Shown here: positions 27,145 to 36,550 of the stretch, in pieces
Numbering within the stretch: the stretch's first letter is position 1
Layout: the number at the start of each line of letters is the position of its first letter
NCBI GenBank assembly: GCA_030427905.1
Contig: JAUICL010000001.1
Span: 186,001 to 250,000, forward strand
Source of the DNA: Bacteroidia bacterium
GTDB lineage: Bacteria; Bacteroidota; Bacteroidia; Flavobacteriales_D; Cryomorphaceae
Direction: 5' to 3'
Length of the DNA: 64,000 nt
Notes under the pieces: generated by a model
Databases searched by the model: none
Told to the model about the DNA's origin: nothing
Seen by the model: the letters and a program-made list of their open reading frames with translations, nothing else
Position numbers and translations under genes: made by a program

Positions 27145-27903
27145 CTATAGGGTTACAAATTTTTTAACTTCCTCGTAAAATCCTTCGGGATCTTCGGCAT
27201 GAACCCAATGGTGGGTGGGCAATGAAGAAAACACGGCTTCGGAAAACTGAGCCGTGATAGAACCAAATTCTTCTGGAACTACGTAGTTCGACTTCTCGCC
27301 GTAGAGAAACAAAGTTGGCACATCGACCTGTCCTGCCGGTAGCGGCTCTAGGATGCGGTCCATCTTCTCTTCCAGCACTTTCACATTGGGACGCCAGCCA
27401 AATTGGGTGGGCGTGACTCTATACAGGTTTTTTAGAATAAACTGACGCGTGCCAAAATCGGGTAAGTATTGAGCCACTGCTTCCTCTGCTTGCTTCCGAG
27501 AAGTGGTGTTTGGTAAATCGACACTGTGAAATGCTGCCAACACATCTTGATGGTGTGGCGGATACGACTTGATACCCATATCTACAACAATCAGCTTCTC
27601 GACATATTCGGGATATTTCTGAGCAAAGCGCATCGCTGTTTTACCGCCCATCGAATGTCCGACAACAATGGAGTGTCTAATATTGTGCGAAGAGCAGAAG
27701 TCTTCCAAATCGTCGGCTAGGATATCGTAGCTAAACTCGTCGCTGTGTGGCGACTTTCCATGGTTTCGTTGATCGACCAAAAACACCTGGTAATCTTCCG
27801 CAAAACGCCTTCCTAGCGTCTGCCAATTGTCTGAAGAGCCGAACAAACCATGAAGGATAATCATAGCTTGACCTTCGCCCATTGATCGGTAAGCTAAATT
27901 CAT
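27145..27903 (-). CDS. Alpha/beta hydrolase (YbfF-type esterase)
   Basis: 252 residues of the alpha/beta hydrolase fold. The oxyanion loop is [10 protein letters not shown] (18-27), the nucleophile elbow is GHSMGG (Ser about 84), the acid lies in the [10 protein letters not shown] strand region, and the base His is in the [10 protein letters not shown] segment near 228. The DQRNHGKS segment is typical of the YbfF/esterase subgroup. The exact ester substrate is unknown. It overlaps the end of pdxJ by 4 bp, so it is the second gene of a pdxJ operon, an order common in Flavobacteriia. Confidence 0.88.
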   Translation of the reverse strand: MNLAYRSMGEGQAMIILHGLFGSSDNWQTLGRRFAEDYQVFLVDQRNHGKSPHSDEFSYDILADDLEDFCSSHNIRHSIVVGHSMGGKTAMRFAQKYPEYVEKLIVVDMGIKSYPPHHQDVLAAFHSVDLPNTTSRKQAEEAVAQYLPDFGTRQFILKNLYRVTPTQFGWRPNVKVLEEKMDRILEPLPAGQVDVPTLFLYGEKSNYVVPEEFGSITAQFSEAVFSSLPTHHWVHAEDPEGFYEEVKKFVTL

Positions 27904-28616
27904 TTCATCAAGCGCTTTTGGTACATTCTAATCGTATTTTCGAGTCCGAGGTAAAGCGCATCGCACACCAATGCGTGGCCTATGGAAACCTCGTCGAGAT
28001 GGGGAACATTCTGAGCAAAGAACTTGAGATTCTTCAAATCCAGATCATGTCCCGCATTCACCTTCAGGCCGAGTTTATGGGCGTATTCGGCCGCCTGGGC
28101 ATAAGGCTTCACCGCATCCGTATTACCTTTTGCAAACTCCACCGCATAGCCCTCCGTGTAGAGCTCAATACGATCGGCTCCTACCGCTTTAGCACCTTCA
28201 ATCATCTCTTCAATAGGATCAATAAAAAGGCTCACCCTCGCACCGGTCGACTTGAGCCTTTCGACCTCGGCTTGTAGAAACTCCTTATTTCTTATGGTAT
28301 CCCAACCAGCGTTTGAAGTTAGAACATCAGGACCATCTGGCACGAGTGTGACCTGCTCTGGCTTCGTATCGCTCGCAAGCTTAAAAAATCGATCATCAGG
28401 AAAGCCTTCGATATTGTATTCCGTAGTGATAATCGGCTTTAGATTGTATACATCTTGGGCGGTAATGTGACGCTCATCGGGCCTTGGATGAATCGTTATC
28501 CCATCCGCACCGAAGCTTTGACAATCGATGGCTACTTGAACCAAATTGGGGTTGTTTCCTCCCCTGGCATTTCGAATTGTCGCAATTTTGTTAATGTTTA
28601 CGCTTAGCTTTGTCAT
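27900..28616 (-). CDS. pdxJ: Pyridoxine 5'-phosphate synthase
   Basis: 238 residues, the normal PdxJ length. It begins [17 protein letters not shown] and contains the [12 protein letters not shown] active-site loop (His and Arg ligands) and the [10 protein letters not shown] segment of the phosphate site. It condenses 3-amino-2-oxopropyl phosphate with deoxyxylulose 5-phosphate in the DXP-dependent vitamin B6 pathway. It is followed by the alpha/beta hydrolase with a 4-bp overlap and diverges from the CBS-domain gene. Its TACCTTTG box is at 28652-28659. Confidence 0.96.
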   Translation of the reverse strand: MTKLSVNINKIATIRNARGGNNPNLVQVAIDCQSFGADGITIHPRPDERHITAQDVYNLKPIITTEYNIEGFPDDRFFKLASDTKPEQVTLVPDGPDVLTSNAGWDTIRNKEFLQAEVERLKSTGARVSLFIDPIEEMIEGAKAVGADRIELYTEGYAVEFAKGNTDAVKPYAQAAEYAHKLGLKVNAGHDLDLKNLKFFAQNVPHLDEVSIGHALVCDALYLGLENTIRMYQKRLMK

Positions 28617-28627
28617 CTATTTTAGAG

Positions 28628-28643
28628 TATATTTCGAAATATA
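28628..28643. promoter_or_regulatory. 16-bp perfect palindrome between divergent genes
   Basis: TATATTTCGAAATATA is identical on both strands. Each strand reads TATATTTC, one mismatch from the TAnnTTTG box. It could be an operator, or a pair of weak overlapping promoters for pdxJ and the CBS gene. Confidence 0.35.
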
Positions 28644-28651
28644 GACGGCCA

Positions 28652-28659
28652 CAAAGGTA
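28652..28659 (-). promoter_or_regulatory. -7 promoter box TACCTTTG of pdxJ
   Basis: An exact TAnnTTTG match on the minus strand, 35 nt before the pdxJ ATG. The palindrome at 28628-28643 lies in the predicted 5' leader. Confidence 0.5.
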
Positions 28660-28667
28660 AGGATGTA

Positions 28668-29357
28668 TTGGCCAGTTTAAAGATTCAATTTGGAATGCGA
28701 GCAGGAGATCTCATAAGTGATGAAATTCCAACCCTAAAAGGGTCTGACAATGTATTGTTTGCCATGCAGCTGCTTGATGAGTATAAAATGACTCATCTGC
28801 CCGTAGTAGAAAATGGAGAATTTCTTGGACTGCTCTCAGACGACGCAGCGCTGGAAGTGGAAAATTACGACGCCAATCTAGCGAGCTTGCGCCCCGCCTT
28901 GAAACGCGTTTTCATCTTCAACACCCAGCATGTTTACGACATTGTCAATCTCGCCGCCCAATTTCAACTGAGTGCTGTGCCCATTCTCGATGAAAAAGAA
29001 GCATACGTAGGTGTGGTGAGTATCTATTGCCTAGTGAGAGAGCTGGCCCAATTGGCAGCCATGAAAGATCCGGGCGCCGTTTTGGTACTGGAGTTAAATC
29101 AAAGTGACTATTCGCTCTCAGAGATTGCACAGATCGTAGAAGGAAACGACGCCAAAATACTGAGTGCCAATGTAACTTCGCATCCCGACTCTACAAAAAT
29201 GGAGTTGACTTTAAAGATAAACCGGGCCAATATGGATGGAATTATCCAAACGTTTGGGCGCTATGACTATCAGATTAAGGCATCTTACCATCAGTCATCG
29301 CACGAAGACATGATACACAGGCGCTACGACGAATTGATGCGCTACCTTAAAATCTAG
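28668..29357 (+). CDS. CBS-domain pair protein
   Basis: 229 residues with two CBS motifs (about 15-70 and 85-140: THLPVVENGEFLGLLSDD and SAVPILDEKEAYVGVVS) followed by an ACT-like C-terminal region (about 150-220). CBS pairs bind adenine nucleotides, so a regulatory role is likely, but the partner is unknown. The block CBS protein / Omp85-like / nadK / DUF6089 / uppS / bamA is a conserved Flavobacteriia neighbourhood. The start is TTG at 28668, preceded by TAAGGA (28658-28663). An ATG eight codons later (28692) fits the usual family length slightly better and cannot be excluded. Confidence 0.85.
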   Translation: MASLKIQFGMRAGDLISDEIPTLKGSDNVLFAMQLLDEYKMTHLPVVENGEFLGLLSDDAALEVENYDANLASLRPALKRVFIFNTQHVYDIVNLAAQFQLSAVPILDEKEAYVGVVSIYCLVRELAQLAAMKDPGAVLVLELNQSDYSLSEIAQIVEGNDAKILSANVTSHPDSTKMELTLKINRANMDGIIQTFGRYDYQIKASYHQSSHEDMIHRRYDELMRYLKI

Positions 29358-29366
29358 TCCCTTTTA

Positions 29367-30782
29367 ATGGCCAGGGCGCTTTTCATTTTCTTTTCAAGTT
29401 TGTTTTTATGCCTTTCTGCTTCTGGGCAGCAGGTAGAATCGCTTCAGCTCGATACCATTGGCAAAAAGTACATCCTCGACATTACCATTGAAGGAAACGA
29501 CAAAACCAAAGACCGCGTCATCCTTCGGGAAGTTTCCCTACAACTAGGCGACTCGCTGTATTGGTCCAACATTTTGGCTGGAGTGGAGCAAACCCGAAAC
29601 AACGTTCAGAATCTGAATCTATTCAACTTCGTGGAAGTGACACCCCTCCAAATTGGCAACGATCAAGTCATTGTCTTGATCAGCGTCCAAGAGCGATGGT
29701 ACATATACCCCATACCTATATTAGAATTAGCTCAAACCAACTTCAACACTTGGTGGGAGACTAAGGAACTACGGTGGCTGAACTACGGCCTGGTACTCGA
29801 ACACAAAAACTTCAGGGGTTTGAACCAACGCGTATCCCTCACTGCCCGATTTGGATACACCAAAAAGTTTAGCGCGAGTTGGGCTATTCCCAATCTCAAC
29901 AAAAAGCAAACCTTGAGTCTCTACCTCGCCGGTGGGTACTACGAAAATGACGAAATTGTCTACAACACGCTTGATAACAAGCGCGAATTCTATCGGGTGT
30001 TTGATGAAGGAAAAGCTCGCGAATACAGCAAATTTGAAGTAGGGCTTGGGTACCGCGAAGACATATTCTTGAGGCATTACGTGCAGCTGGGTTACTTCAA
30101 TGCACACGTTCAAGATACGGTGGTGACTCTGCAACCAGATTATTTCACAGGGAATGTATCTCGATCCCAATTCTTACGCGCATCCTACCTGATAAGCTAT
30201 GACACGCGAGATTATAAGGAGTATGCGCTCAACGGGCTATTGCTTTCAGCGACATTACAGCAAGATGGACTGGGGATGGTAAACAAAGAAGGACTAAACC
30301 TTTTCACAACTTATCTCACTTTTCGGCATCACCTAAAGTTAAGCGATAGGTTTTATTTTGGATATGCCGGTACAGGTAAAACCAATTGGTCAACCCCTCC
30401 CTACTATCTTACCCAAGCCTTGGGATATAGTAAAAACCTTCGTGGTTACGAATACTATGTCATAGATGGAACGGGTTATGGACTTTTTCAAAGCAATTTG
30501 AAATTCGCGCTGGTTAAGCGCAAAAATTTCAAACTCCCAGCCATTAAGGCACAAGAGTTTGGCAGGGCTCACATCGCCATTTACGCCAACTGGTTTGTGG
30601 ATGGAGGCTTTGTGTGGGGTGAAGATTTTGAACAGCGTAATTCCCTCGTGAATGAATACCTTTACAGCACTGGCCTTGGACTCGACTTTGTAACATACTA
30701 CGATCGGGTATTCAGAGTAGAAGGGGCCATTAATGCATTGGGAGAAACAGGATTGTTCATCCACTTTAAACAAGCGTTCTGA
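29367..30782 (+). CDS. Omp85-family outer-membrane protein with one POTRA domain
   Basis: 471 residues: a signal peptide ending ASGQ (about 20), one POTRA-like domain (about 35-110, with ITIEGNDKTKDRVILREV), then a 16-strand-type Omp85 barrel. The lid-loop motif appears as LRGYEYY near residue 358. It is much shorter than BamA, which is encoded 2.5 kb downstream, so it is a paralogue with its own role in the outer membrane. The start codon follows the CBS stop by 9 nt, and its own stop overlaps the nadK ATG by 1 nt (TGATG). Confidence 0.85.
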   Translation: MARALFIFFSSLFLCLSASGQQVESLQLDTIGKKYILDITIEGNDKTKDRVILREVSLQLGDSLYWSNILAGVEQTRNNVQNLNLFNFVEVTPLQIGNDQVIVLISVQERWYIYPIPILELAQTNFNTWWETKELRWLNYGLVLEHKNFRGLNQRVSLTARFGYTKKFSASWAIPNLNKKQTLSLYLAGGYYENDEIVYNTLDNKREFYRVFDEGKAREYSKFEVGLGYREDIFLRHYVQLGYFNAHVQDTVVTLQPDYFTGNVSRSQFLRASYLISYDTRDYKEYALNGLLLSATLQQDGLGMVNKEGLNLFTTYLTFRHHLKLSDRFYFGYAGTGKTNWSTPPYYLTQALGYSKNLRGYEYYVIDGTGYGLFQSNLKFALVKRKNFKLPAIKAQEFGRAHIAIYANWFVDGGFVWGEDFEQRNSLVNEYLYSTGLGLDFVTYYDRVFRVEGAINALGETGLFIHFKQAF

Positions 30783-31660
30783 TGAAAATTGCCATTTACG
30801 GTAAACCTTATGAGAACTCGCTAAATCAGCGAGTGAATGATCTGATCTCGACCATTCTTGCGGCGGGATTTGACTACGCCGTGTACGATAAGTATGCCGT
30901 GTATCTCGCCGAACAAGGCTTTATGCCAACCACATCCGAACGTTTCTCCAAAGAAGACGTCGCTATCGAAGAATTTTCCTGCCTGGTGAGCATTGGTGGC
31001 GATGGTACCTTGCTCGAAACTGCAACCTTGATCAGAGACTCAGGTGTACCTGTGATAGGTATCAATGCTGGCCGTCTGGGCTTCATATCAAGTGTGACAA
31101 TGGAAGAGTTTGAAGGTGTTCTCGAGACCATAAAGGACAACTCCTTTGTGTGTGATGAAAGAACCCTGCTTCAGGTAGAAACTGAGCGCGGACTCTTTGG
31201 TGACTCAAATTTTGGTCTCAACGAATTGACCATTCACAAAAAAGACACCGCGGCCATGGTGAAGGTCGAAACGTATCTCGATGGTGAGTTCCTGAACAAC
31301 TACTGGGCAGATGGACTCATTGTGGCCACACCTACAGGTTCTACCGCATATAGCTTAAGCTGCGGTGGGCCTATTATTGTTCCCGGTTCCGAAAATGTGG
31401 TACTCACGCCCATAGCCCCGCACAATCTGAATGTACGACCGGTAGTTCTTTCAAATAACCACCGTCTGTCCTTTAAAGTTAGAGGCCGCAGCGACAGTTA
31501 TTTGATCGCCTTGGATAGCCGCACTGAAATATTGGAGCCAAACGAAGAAGTGATTGTTTCGCGGGCCCCATTCAGCTTTAGGTTGATCAGACCAGCTGGT
31601 AGCTCCTTTTTGAATACCATGCGCAAAAAGCTCGCATGGGGTCTCGATAAGCGCAATTAG
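30782..31660 (+). CDS. nadK: NAD kinase
   Basis: 292 residues. The diphosphate-binding GGDGT motif is at 72-76, followed by NAGRLGFIS, and the second conserved segment TPTGSTAYSLSCGGP is near 186-200. It phosphorylates NAD to NADP in the cytoplasm. The start overlaps the preceding Omp85-like gene by one base, indicating translational coupling. Confidence 0.97.
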   Translation: MKIAIYGKPYENSLNQRVNDLISTILAAGFDYAVYDKYAVYLAEQGFMPTTSERFSKEDVAIEEFSCLVSIGGDGTLLETATLIRDSGVPVIGINAGRLGFISSVTMEEFEGVLETIKDNSFVCDERTLLQVETERGLFGDSNFGLNELTIHKKDTAAMVKVETYLDGEFLNNYWADGLIVATPTGSTAYSLSCGGPIIVPGSENVVLTPIAPHNLNVRPVVLSNNHRLSFKVRGRSDSYLIALDSRTEILEPNEEVIVSRAPFSFRLIRPAGSSFLNTMRKKLAWGLDKRN

Positions 31661-31662
31661 AT

Positions 31663-31670
31663 TAATTTTG
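31663..31670 (+). promoter_or_regulatory. -7 promoter box TAATTTTG, near-leaderless
   Basis: An exact box right after the nadK stop and 8 nt before the ATG at 31679. It would give the DUF6089 gene its own, nearly leaderless transcript inside the operon. Confidence 0.5.
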
Positions 31671-31678
31671 GGCCCTAC

Positions 31679-32557
31679 ATGGATTCAACCAACACAATAA
31701 AAGGCCACAATAGTCGATTTAGAGTTGTGAAGCAGTTACTTGCCATATTCTGTTGCTTTTGTGGGCTCTCTACGTACGCTCAATACCATGAGATTGGGTT
31801 GATGGTCAACACGTCCTATTACATAGGCGATCTGAACCCAGCGTTTAAGTTTCCGAGCAAGTACTATCCCGGCGGTGGACTGATTTATCGCTATAATTTT
31901 AATGACCGCCTGGCCTTTAAGGCAAACGTCCTTTACGGAAGAATTTACGCCCACGATAAAGACGCCGAATCGGATTGGCAGAAGAATAGAAACCTGCATT
32001 TCAGATCAGATATCTTTGAAATAAGTGCTCAAGTAGAAATCAACTTTCTGACCTATGAAATCGGCGACCCGAAAAGGCCGAGCACCCCTTACCTGATGAC
32101 GGGGATATCTATTTTCCGATTCAACCCTCAAGCTGAGTTCAACGATAATTGGGTTGATCTTCAGCCGCTTGGAACCGAAGGTCAAGGTATAGAAGGATAT
32201 GACGATCCATACACCCTTACACAGATCAGCGTCCCGTTTGGTATTGGCTTTAAGTTCAATATCTGGAGGGGTTTGGCAGGTTCTGTAGAATGGGGAATGA
32301 GACGAACATTTACCGACTACCTCGATGATGTGAGCTCGGTGTACGTTGACCCAAACACCTTGAGAATTGAAAATGGACTGCTGGCAGCCGAATTGGCTGA
32401 CCGCACCTTAACTCCGCTCAATCCAGACCCAGATGGCCCAAACACAGGGTATCAGCGCGGTGAAACAAACCGGGAAGACTGGTACGTTTTTGCTGGATTC
32501 ATGCTGACATATAAGATTGGAAAGCCCAGAGTTAAGTGCCCTTCAACATATAATTAA
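31679..32557 (+). CDS. DUF6089 outer-membrane beta-barrel (PorG-like)
   Basis: 292 residues. A charged 18-residue n-region precedes a hydrophobic leader ending STYAQ; an 8-strand-type barrel follows, starting YHEIGLMVNTSYYIGDLNP, which is typical of DUF6089. As I recall, this family includes PorG, an outer-membrane part of the type IX secretion system, and the locus between nadK and uppS is its usual place. The window encodes at least five T9SS cargo proteins, so a PorG role fits, but the match is by family and context only. The odd n-region could mean that a GTG at 31727 is the true start. Confidence 0.75.
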   Translation: MDSTNTIKGHNSRFRVVKQLLAIFCCFCGLSTYAQYHEIGLMVNTSYYIGDLNPAFKFPSKYYPGGGLIYRYNFNDRLAFKANVLYGRIYAHDKDAESDWQKNRNLHFRSDIFEISAQVEINFLTYEIGDPKRPSTPYLMTGISIFRFNPQAEFNDNWVDLQPLGTEGQGIEGYDDPYTLTQISVPFGIGFKFNIWRGLAGSVEWGMRRTFTDYLDDVSSVYVDPNTLRIENGLLAAELADRTLTPLNPDPDGPNTGYQRGETNREDWYVFAGFMLTYKIGKPRVKCPSTYN

Positions 32558-32607
32558 GTGGGCTTTTTCATTTGGCCTAAAATGCTGACCTTTGCGTTCG
32601 CTTTTTT

Positions 32608-33351
32608 ATGAGCTACAAAGAGAAGATACATAAAGACAGATTGCCTCGTCACGTCGCCATTATTATGGATGGCAATGGACGATGGGCAAAAAACAAGGGA
32701 GAAGCCCGTGCTTTTGGTCATCTCAATGGGGTGAATGGAGTGCGTGAATCCTTGAAAGCTGCAACCGAAATTGGTATTGAGTACCTGACGCTCTATGCAT
32801 TTAGCACTGAAAATTGGGATAGACCGCCAGAAGAAGTCGAAGCACTCATGGACCTTTTGGTGCAAACCATCATCAAGGAAATAGACGAGCTCGATGAAAA
32901 CGAAGTGAGTCTCCAAGTGATCGGCGACATCGAAAAACTTCCGATGAAGTGTGGCGAAGCGCTCAAAGACGCCATTCGGAGAACGAGCGGAAACAAGCGT
33001 ATCACACTCATCTTGGCTCTGAGCTACAGCGCTCGCTGGGAAATGACACAAGCGATGAAAAATCTCGCAATAGATGTTAAAAACGGTGAAATAGACCCAA
33101 AGGAGATCAATGAGTCGATCATAACTCAATATCTTCAGACCCGAAATTTTCCTGACCCCGAACTATTGATAAGAACAAGTGGTGAAAAGCGAATCAGCAA
33201 TTTCCTCCTTTGGCAAATTGCCTACAGCGAGCTTTATTTCACCGAAACCCTTTGGCCCGACTTTGGAAAAGAAGACTTCTTTAAAGCGGTTCATGCGTTT
33301 CAAACAAGAGAACGAAGATTTGGCAAGATCAGCGAACAGGTTAATTCTTAA
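32608..33351 (+). CDS. uppS: Isoprenyl (undecaprenyl diphosphate) transferase
   Basis: 247 residues. The signature IIMDGNGRWA is at 18-27 with catalytic Asp21, then FGHLNG, YAFSTENWDRP and the final RTSGEKRISNFLLWQ segment. It makes the undecaprenyl diphosphate carrier used for peptidoglycan and surface glycans. A near-consensus -7 box GACCTTTG (32587-32594) lies 13 nt upstream. The 3' end overlaps the start of bamA by 59 nt in another frame. Confidence 0.97.
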   Translation: MSYKEKIHKDRLPRHVAIIMDGNGRWAKNKGEARAFGHLNGVNGVRESLKAATEIGIEYLTLYAFSTENWDRPPEEVEALMDLLVQTIIKEIDELDENEVSLQVIGDIEKLPMKCGEALKDAIRRTSGNKRITLILALSYSARWEMTQAMKNLAIDVKNGEIDPKEINESIITQYLQTRNFPDPELLIRTSGEKRISNFLLWQIAYSELYFTETLWPDFGKEDFFKAVHAFQTRERRFGKISEQVNS

Positions 33352-35863
33352 AATAGCTTTTCTACTTACCGTCGGTTTTTTTGGACTCGCGGAAACTGGT
33401 TTTGCTCAAACAGGAGTTGGGTCCTTCAACCTAGACTACCGCACACCCAAAGAGTTTACAATTGGTGGAATTACCGTAGCTGGAGCTCGAAACTTCGATG
33501 CCCAAGCCATCATCCTTTTCTCTGGACTTAGCGTAGGTCAAACCATTACCCTTCCTGGTGAAGAAATTTCGCAGGCGATTAAGAGTCTTTGGAAACAAAA
33601 ACTCTTTGACAACATTCAAATAAAGCTCACAGAAATTCGTGGAAGTGAAATATTTCTAACCATCGAATTGACTGAACGGGCACGCTTATCCCGATTTAAG
33701 TTCGAAGGACTAAGCAAGGGTGAAGCTGAAGATGTTCGAGAGAAAATAAAGCTGATTCGCGGGACAATTGTCAACGAAAACCTATTGACCAATACATCGA
33801 ACATCATCAAGAAACACTACCGTGAGAAAGGATTTCTTGACACCGAAGTTCACATTAGCCAATTTCCCGACACCTTGGTTGCCAATAGCGAGTACCTCGT
33901 GATTGATGTCGACAAGAAGTCCAAAGTGAAGATTGGAAACATCGACATCGTTGGAGCAGAGAAACTCAGTCCGCAAAAGCTGAAGAAAGCCCTGAAAAAG
34001 ACCAAAGAAAAGGCCTTTTACAGATTCTGGAAACGAAGTAAGTACATCGACTTTCTCTACAAAGAAGACCTTGAGAATATGATGACCAAGTATAGCGCTG
34101 AAGGTTATCGAAATGCCAAAGTGGTGAGCGACTCGGTATACCGAAATCCCAACGGGACAGTGGGTATCAAGATCGATCTCTACGAAGGGAATCAGTTCTA
34201 CTTTGGTGACATCACGTGGGTGGGAAACACGAAGCATACGAGCAGCAAACTCTCATCGATTTTGGCCATTGAGCGCGGAGAAATCTACGATGAAGACAAA
34301 TTCCAATCGCGGCTGTTCATGAACGCAGCGGGAGGCGATGTGAGCTCGTTGTACCTTGATGATGGTTACCTCGCATTTCAGGCCATCCCCATCGAAAAGA
34401 GCGTAGAAAACGATACCATCGACGTGCAGATTCGGATTTACGAAGGCCGTCAATACCGTATCAATCGAATTATTGTAAAGGGTAATACCAAAACCAACGA
34501 CCACGTTATAAGACGTGAGATCCGTACAAAGCCTGGTGATCTCTTCAGCCGATCAGACATCATCCGTACGCAACGTGAGTTGGCCCAGCTCGGATACTTT
34601 GACCCGGAAGCATTCGACATCAACCCGATACAAAATGATCAGGATGGAACGGTAGACGTCGTATATACGGTAGCAGAGCGCCCGTCAGATCAGATTGAGC
34701 TCTCAGGTGGATGGGGAGCAGGTACAATTGTAGGAACACTGGGAGTTTCGTTTACCAATTTCTCTATGCGAAACTTCTTCAAGAAAGGGGCCTGGGATCC
34801 ACTTCCAGCAGGTGATGGGCAGCGTCTTTCTTTGAGAATGCAGACCAATGGTGCTCAGTACCAGTCTTACAACATGTCGTTTACTGAGCCGTGGCTCGGT
34901 GGTAAAAAACCCAATTCATTCACCGTCAGCCTTCAGCACTCGGTACAGGTTCCAAGCGGATTGACCAAAAGAGAAGCCGACAAACTGGGAATCGAGCGTC
35001 AGTCGTTGAAGATATCAGGAGGTAGCGTAAGCCTTGGGAAGCGCCTGAAATGGCCGGATGATTACTTCCAGATGATGGTGGGAATTAGCTATCTGTACTA
35101 CGACATCAACAACTATACAAGTGCGAGTAGAACTGGGGTCTTTGTTTTGACAGATGGATCATCAAACAACCTGGCTCTGAACTTCAATATTTCCAGAAAT
35201 TCCATCTTCGACCCGATCTTCCCACGTTACGGGTCTAACATTAGGTTGAACACTAAAATCACGCTCCCATACTCGCTTTGGGACGGTGTAGATTACGGTG
35301 GCGATATTCTAGACCGAACGCGTTACAAATGGGCAGAGTACTACAAGTGGAAACTCGTAGCCGAATGGTACAACGAACTTGTACCGAAGCTCGTCCTTCT
35401 CACACGTAGTGGTTTTGGATTCTTGGGTTACTACAACAAAGACAAAGGAATCTCTCCGTTTGAGCGTTTTTATCTCGGGGGTTCTGCCCTATCTGGTTTT
35501 GCACTCGATGGACGTGAGATTATCGGTCTTAGGGGGTACGACGATTTGAGTCTTTCTCCAAGTGTTGGATCCAATATTGTCGTAAAACAAACGTTTGAAT
35601 TACGCTACTTGATTTCTCCAAATCCATCGGCGACCATTTACGCCCTGACCTTCTTGGAAGCGGGTAATACGTACGATGGAATTGAGAACTTTGACGCCTT
35701 CAGAATGTACCGTTCTGGTGGGGTTGGTTTGAGAATATTCCTACCGATGTTTGGTATCATGGGACTGGATTATGGGTGGAGGTTTGACGACGTTCCTGGA
35801 CGGCCATCGATGCCCCAAGGACAATTCCACTTTACGATTGGTATGAATCTTGGAGAACTCTAA
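33293..35863 (+). CDS. bamA: Outer-membrane protein assembly factor BamA
   Basis: About 856 residues from the ATG at 33293: a charged n-region, a leader ending TGFAQ, five POTRA domains (about 50-450, with repeated ITVAGARNFDAQ, IDIVGAEKLSPQ, ITWVGNTKHTSS and IIVKGNTKTNDHVI starts) and an Omp85 barrel with the lid motif GLRGYDD near residue 750. It folds and inserts outer-membrane barrels. The start at 33293 was chosen because the frame that opens at 33179 would run 38 residues deeper into uppS. The 59-nt overlap with uppS suggests coupled translation. The ompH genes, coding for periplasmic chaperones, follow. Confidence 0.95.
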   Translation: MRFKQENEDLARSANRLILKIAFLLTVGFFGLAETGFAQTGVGSFNLDYRTPKEFTIGGITVAGARNFDAQAIILFSGLSVGQTITLPGEEISQAIKSLWKQKLFDNIQIKLTEIRGSEIFLTIELTERARLSRFKFEGLSKGEAEDVREKIKLIRGTIVNENLLTNTSNIIKKHYREKGFLDTEVHISQFPDTLVANSEYLVIDVDKKSKVKIGNIDIVGAEKLSPQKLKKALKKTKEKAFYRFWKRSKYIDFLYKEDLENMMTKYSAEGYRNAKVVSDSVYRNPNGTVGIKIDLYEGNQFYFGDITWVGNTKHTSSKLSSILAIERGEIYDEDKFQSRLFMNAAGGDVSSLYLDDGYLAFQAIPIEKSVENDTIDVQIRIYEGRQYRINRIIVKGNTKTNDHVIRREIRTKPGDLFSRSDIIRTQRELAQLGYFDPEAFDINPIQNDQDGTVDVVYTVAERPSDQIELSGGWGAGTIVGTLGVSFTNFSMRNFFKKGAWDPLPAGDGQRLSLRMQTNGAQYQSYNMSFTEPWLGGKKPNSFTVSLQHSVQVPSGLTKREADKLGIERQSLKISGGSVSLGKRLKWPDDYFQMMVGISYLYYDINNYTSASRTGVFVLTDGSSNNLALNFNISRNSIFDPIFPRYGSNIRLNTKITLPYSLWDGVDYGGDILDRTRYKWAEYYKWKLVAEWYNELVPKLVLLTRSGFGFLGYYNKDKGISPFERFYLGGSALSGFALDGREIIGLRGYDDLSLSPSVGSNIVVKQTFELRYLISPNPSATIYALTFLEAGNTYDGIENFDAFRMYRSGGVGLRIFLPMFGIMGLDYGWRFDDVPGRPSMPQGQFHFTIGMNLGEL

Positions 35864-35905
35864 AAAAACAGTATTTTCGCTCACCCGAAACAGCAGCTTG
35901 ACGAT

Positions 35906-36520
35906 ATGAAAAAGCTCATTCTCACACTCGTAATTGGACTCGCCTTAGGATTCGCGGCCAATGCCCAGCGTTACGCCTACGTAGACACCGATTATATTTT
36001 AAGCAATCTGCAGTCGTATGACGACGCACAAAAAGAACTCAATCGCCTGTCGAAACAATGGCAAAATGAAATTGAGCAACGCTACGATGCAATCGACCGA
36101 CTTTACAAAGCGTACCAAGCAGAGAAAGTTCTTCTGACAGAAGAAATGAGAAAACAACGCGAAGATGAGATCGTGCGCAAGGAGCAAGAAGCAAAAGAAT
36201 TGCAACGAAAGCGATTTGGGGTAGATGGCGATCTTTTTCAGAAGCGCCAAGAGCTGATTCAACCAATTCAAGAAGAAGTATTCAATGCAATCAAAGAAGT
36301 TGCGACAGGTGGTGGGTTCTCAGTCATTTTCGACAAATCAGGACAATCTAATATTCTCTACGCCGACCCGCGATACGACAAAAGCGACCGTGTATTGAGT
36401 CGTCTTGGAGTTAGTGCAAGAGACCGAGATCAAAATGATTCTGACAGCGACTCTGACTCTGGAACCAGAGATACTGGCGGTCAAAGTTCACCAATGAAAA
36501 GCGGTGGAGACCGCAAATAA
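35906..36520 (+). CDS. OmpH/Skp-family periplasmic chaperone
   Basis: 204 residues: a signal peptide ending ANAQ, then the OmpH core of a first strand (RYAYVDTDYIL), a long charged coiled-coil (about 40-115) and the closing ATGGGFSVIFDKSG strand. The low-complexity C-terminal tail (DSDSDSDSG, then Gly/Ser/Lys-rich) is not part of the fold. Skp proteins hold unfolded outer-membrane proteins for BamA, which is encoded just upstream. A TATTTTCG box (35872-35879) may give it its own promoter. Confidence 0.93.
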   Translation: MKKLILTLVIGLALGFAANAQRYAYVDTDYILSNLQSYDDAQKELNRLSKQWQNEIEQRYDAIDRLYKAYQAEKVLLTEEMRKQREDEIVRKEQEAKELQRKRFGVDGDLFQKRQELIQPIQEEVFNAIKEVATGGGFSVIFDKSGQSNILYADPRYDKSDRVLSRLGVSARDRDQNDSDSDSDSGTRDTGGQSSPMKSGGDRK

Positions 36521-36550
36521 TTCGAATATACATCTAGAAATAAACACACA

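Noticed and set aside
32554-33129. 191-residue minus-strand frame opposite uppS
   Set aside because: A shadow of uppS: no family features and it fully covers a well-identified gene.
33179-33292. Upstream ATG of the bamA frame
   Set aside because: It lies deep inside uppS and adds 38 residues without family character before the leader.
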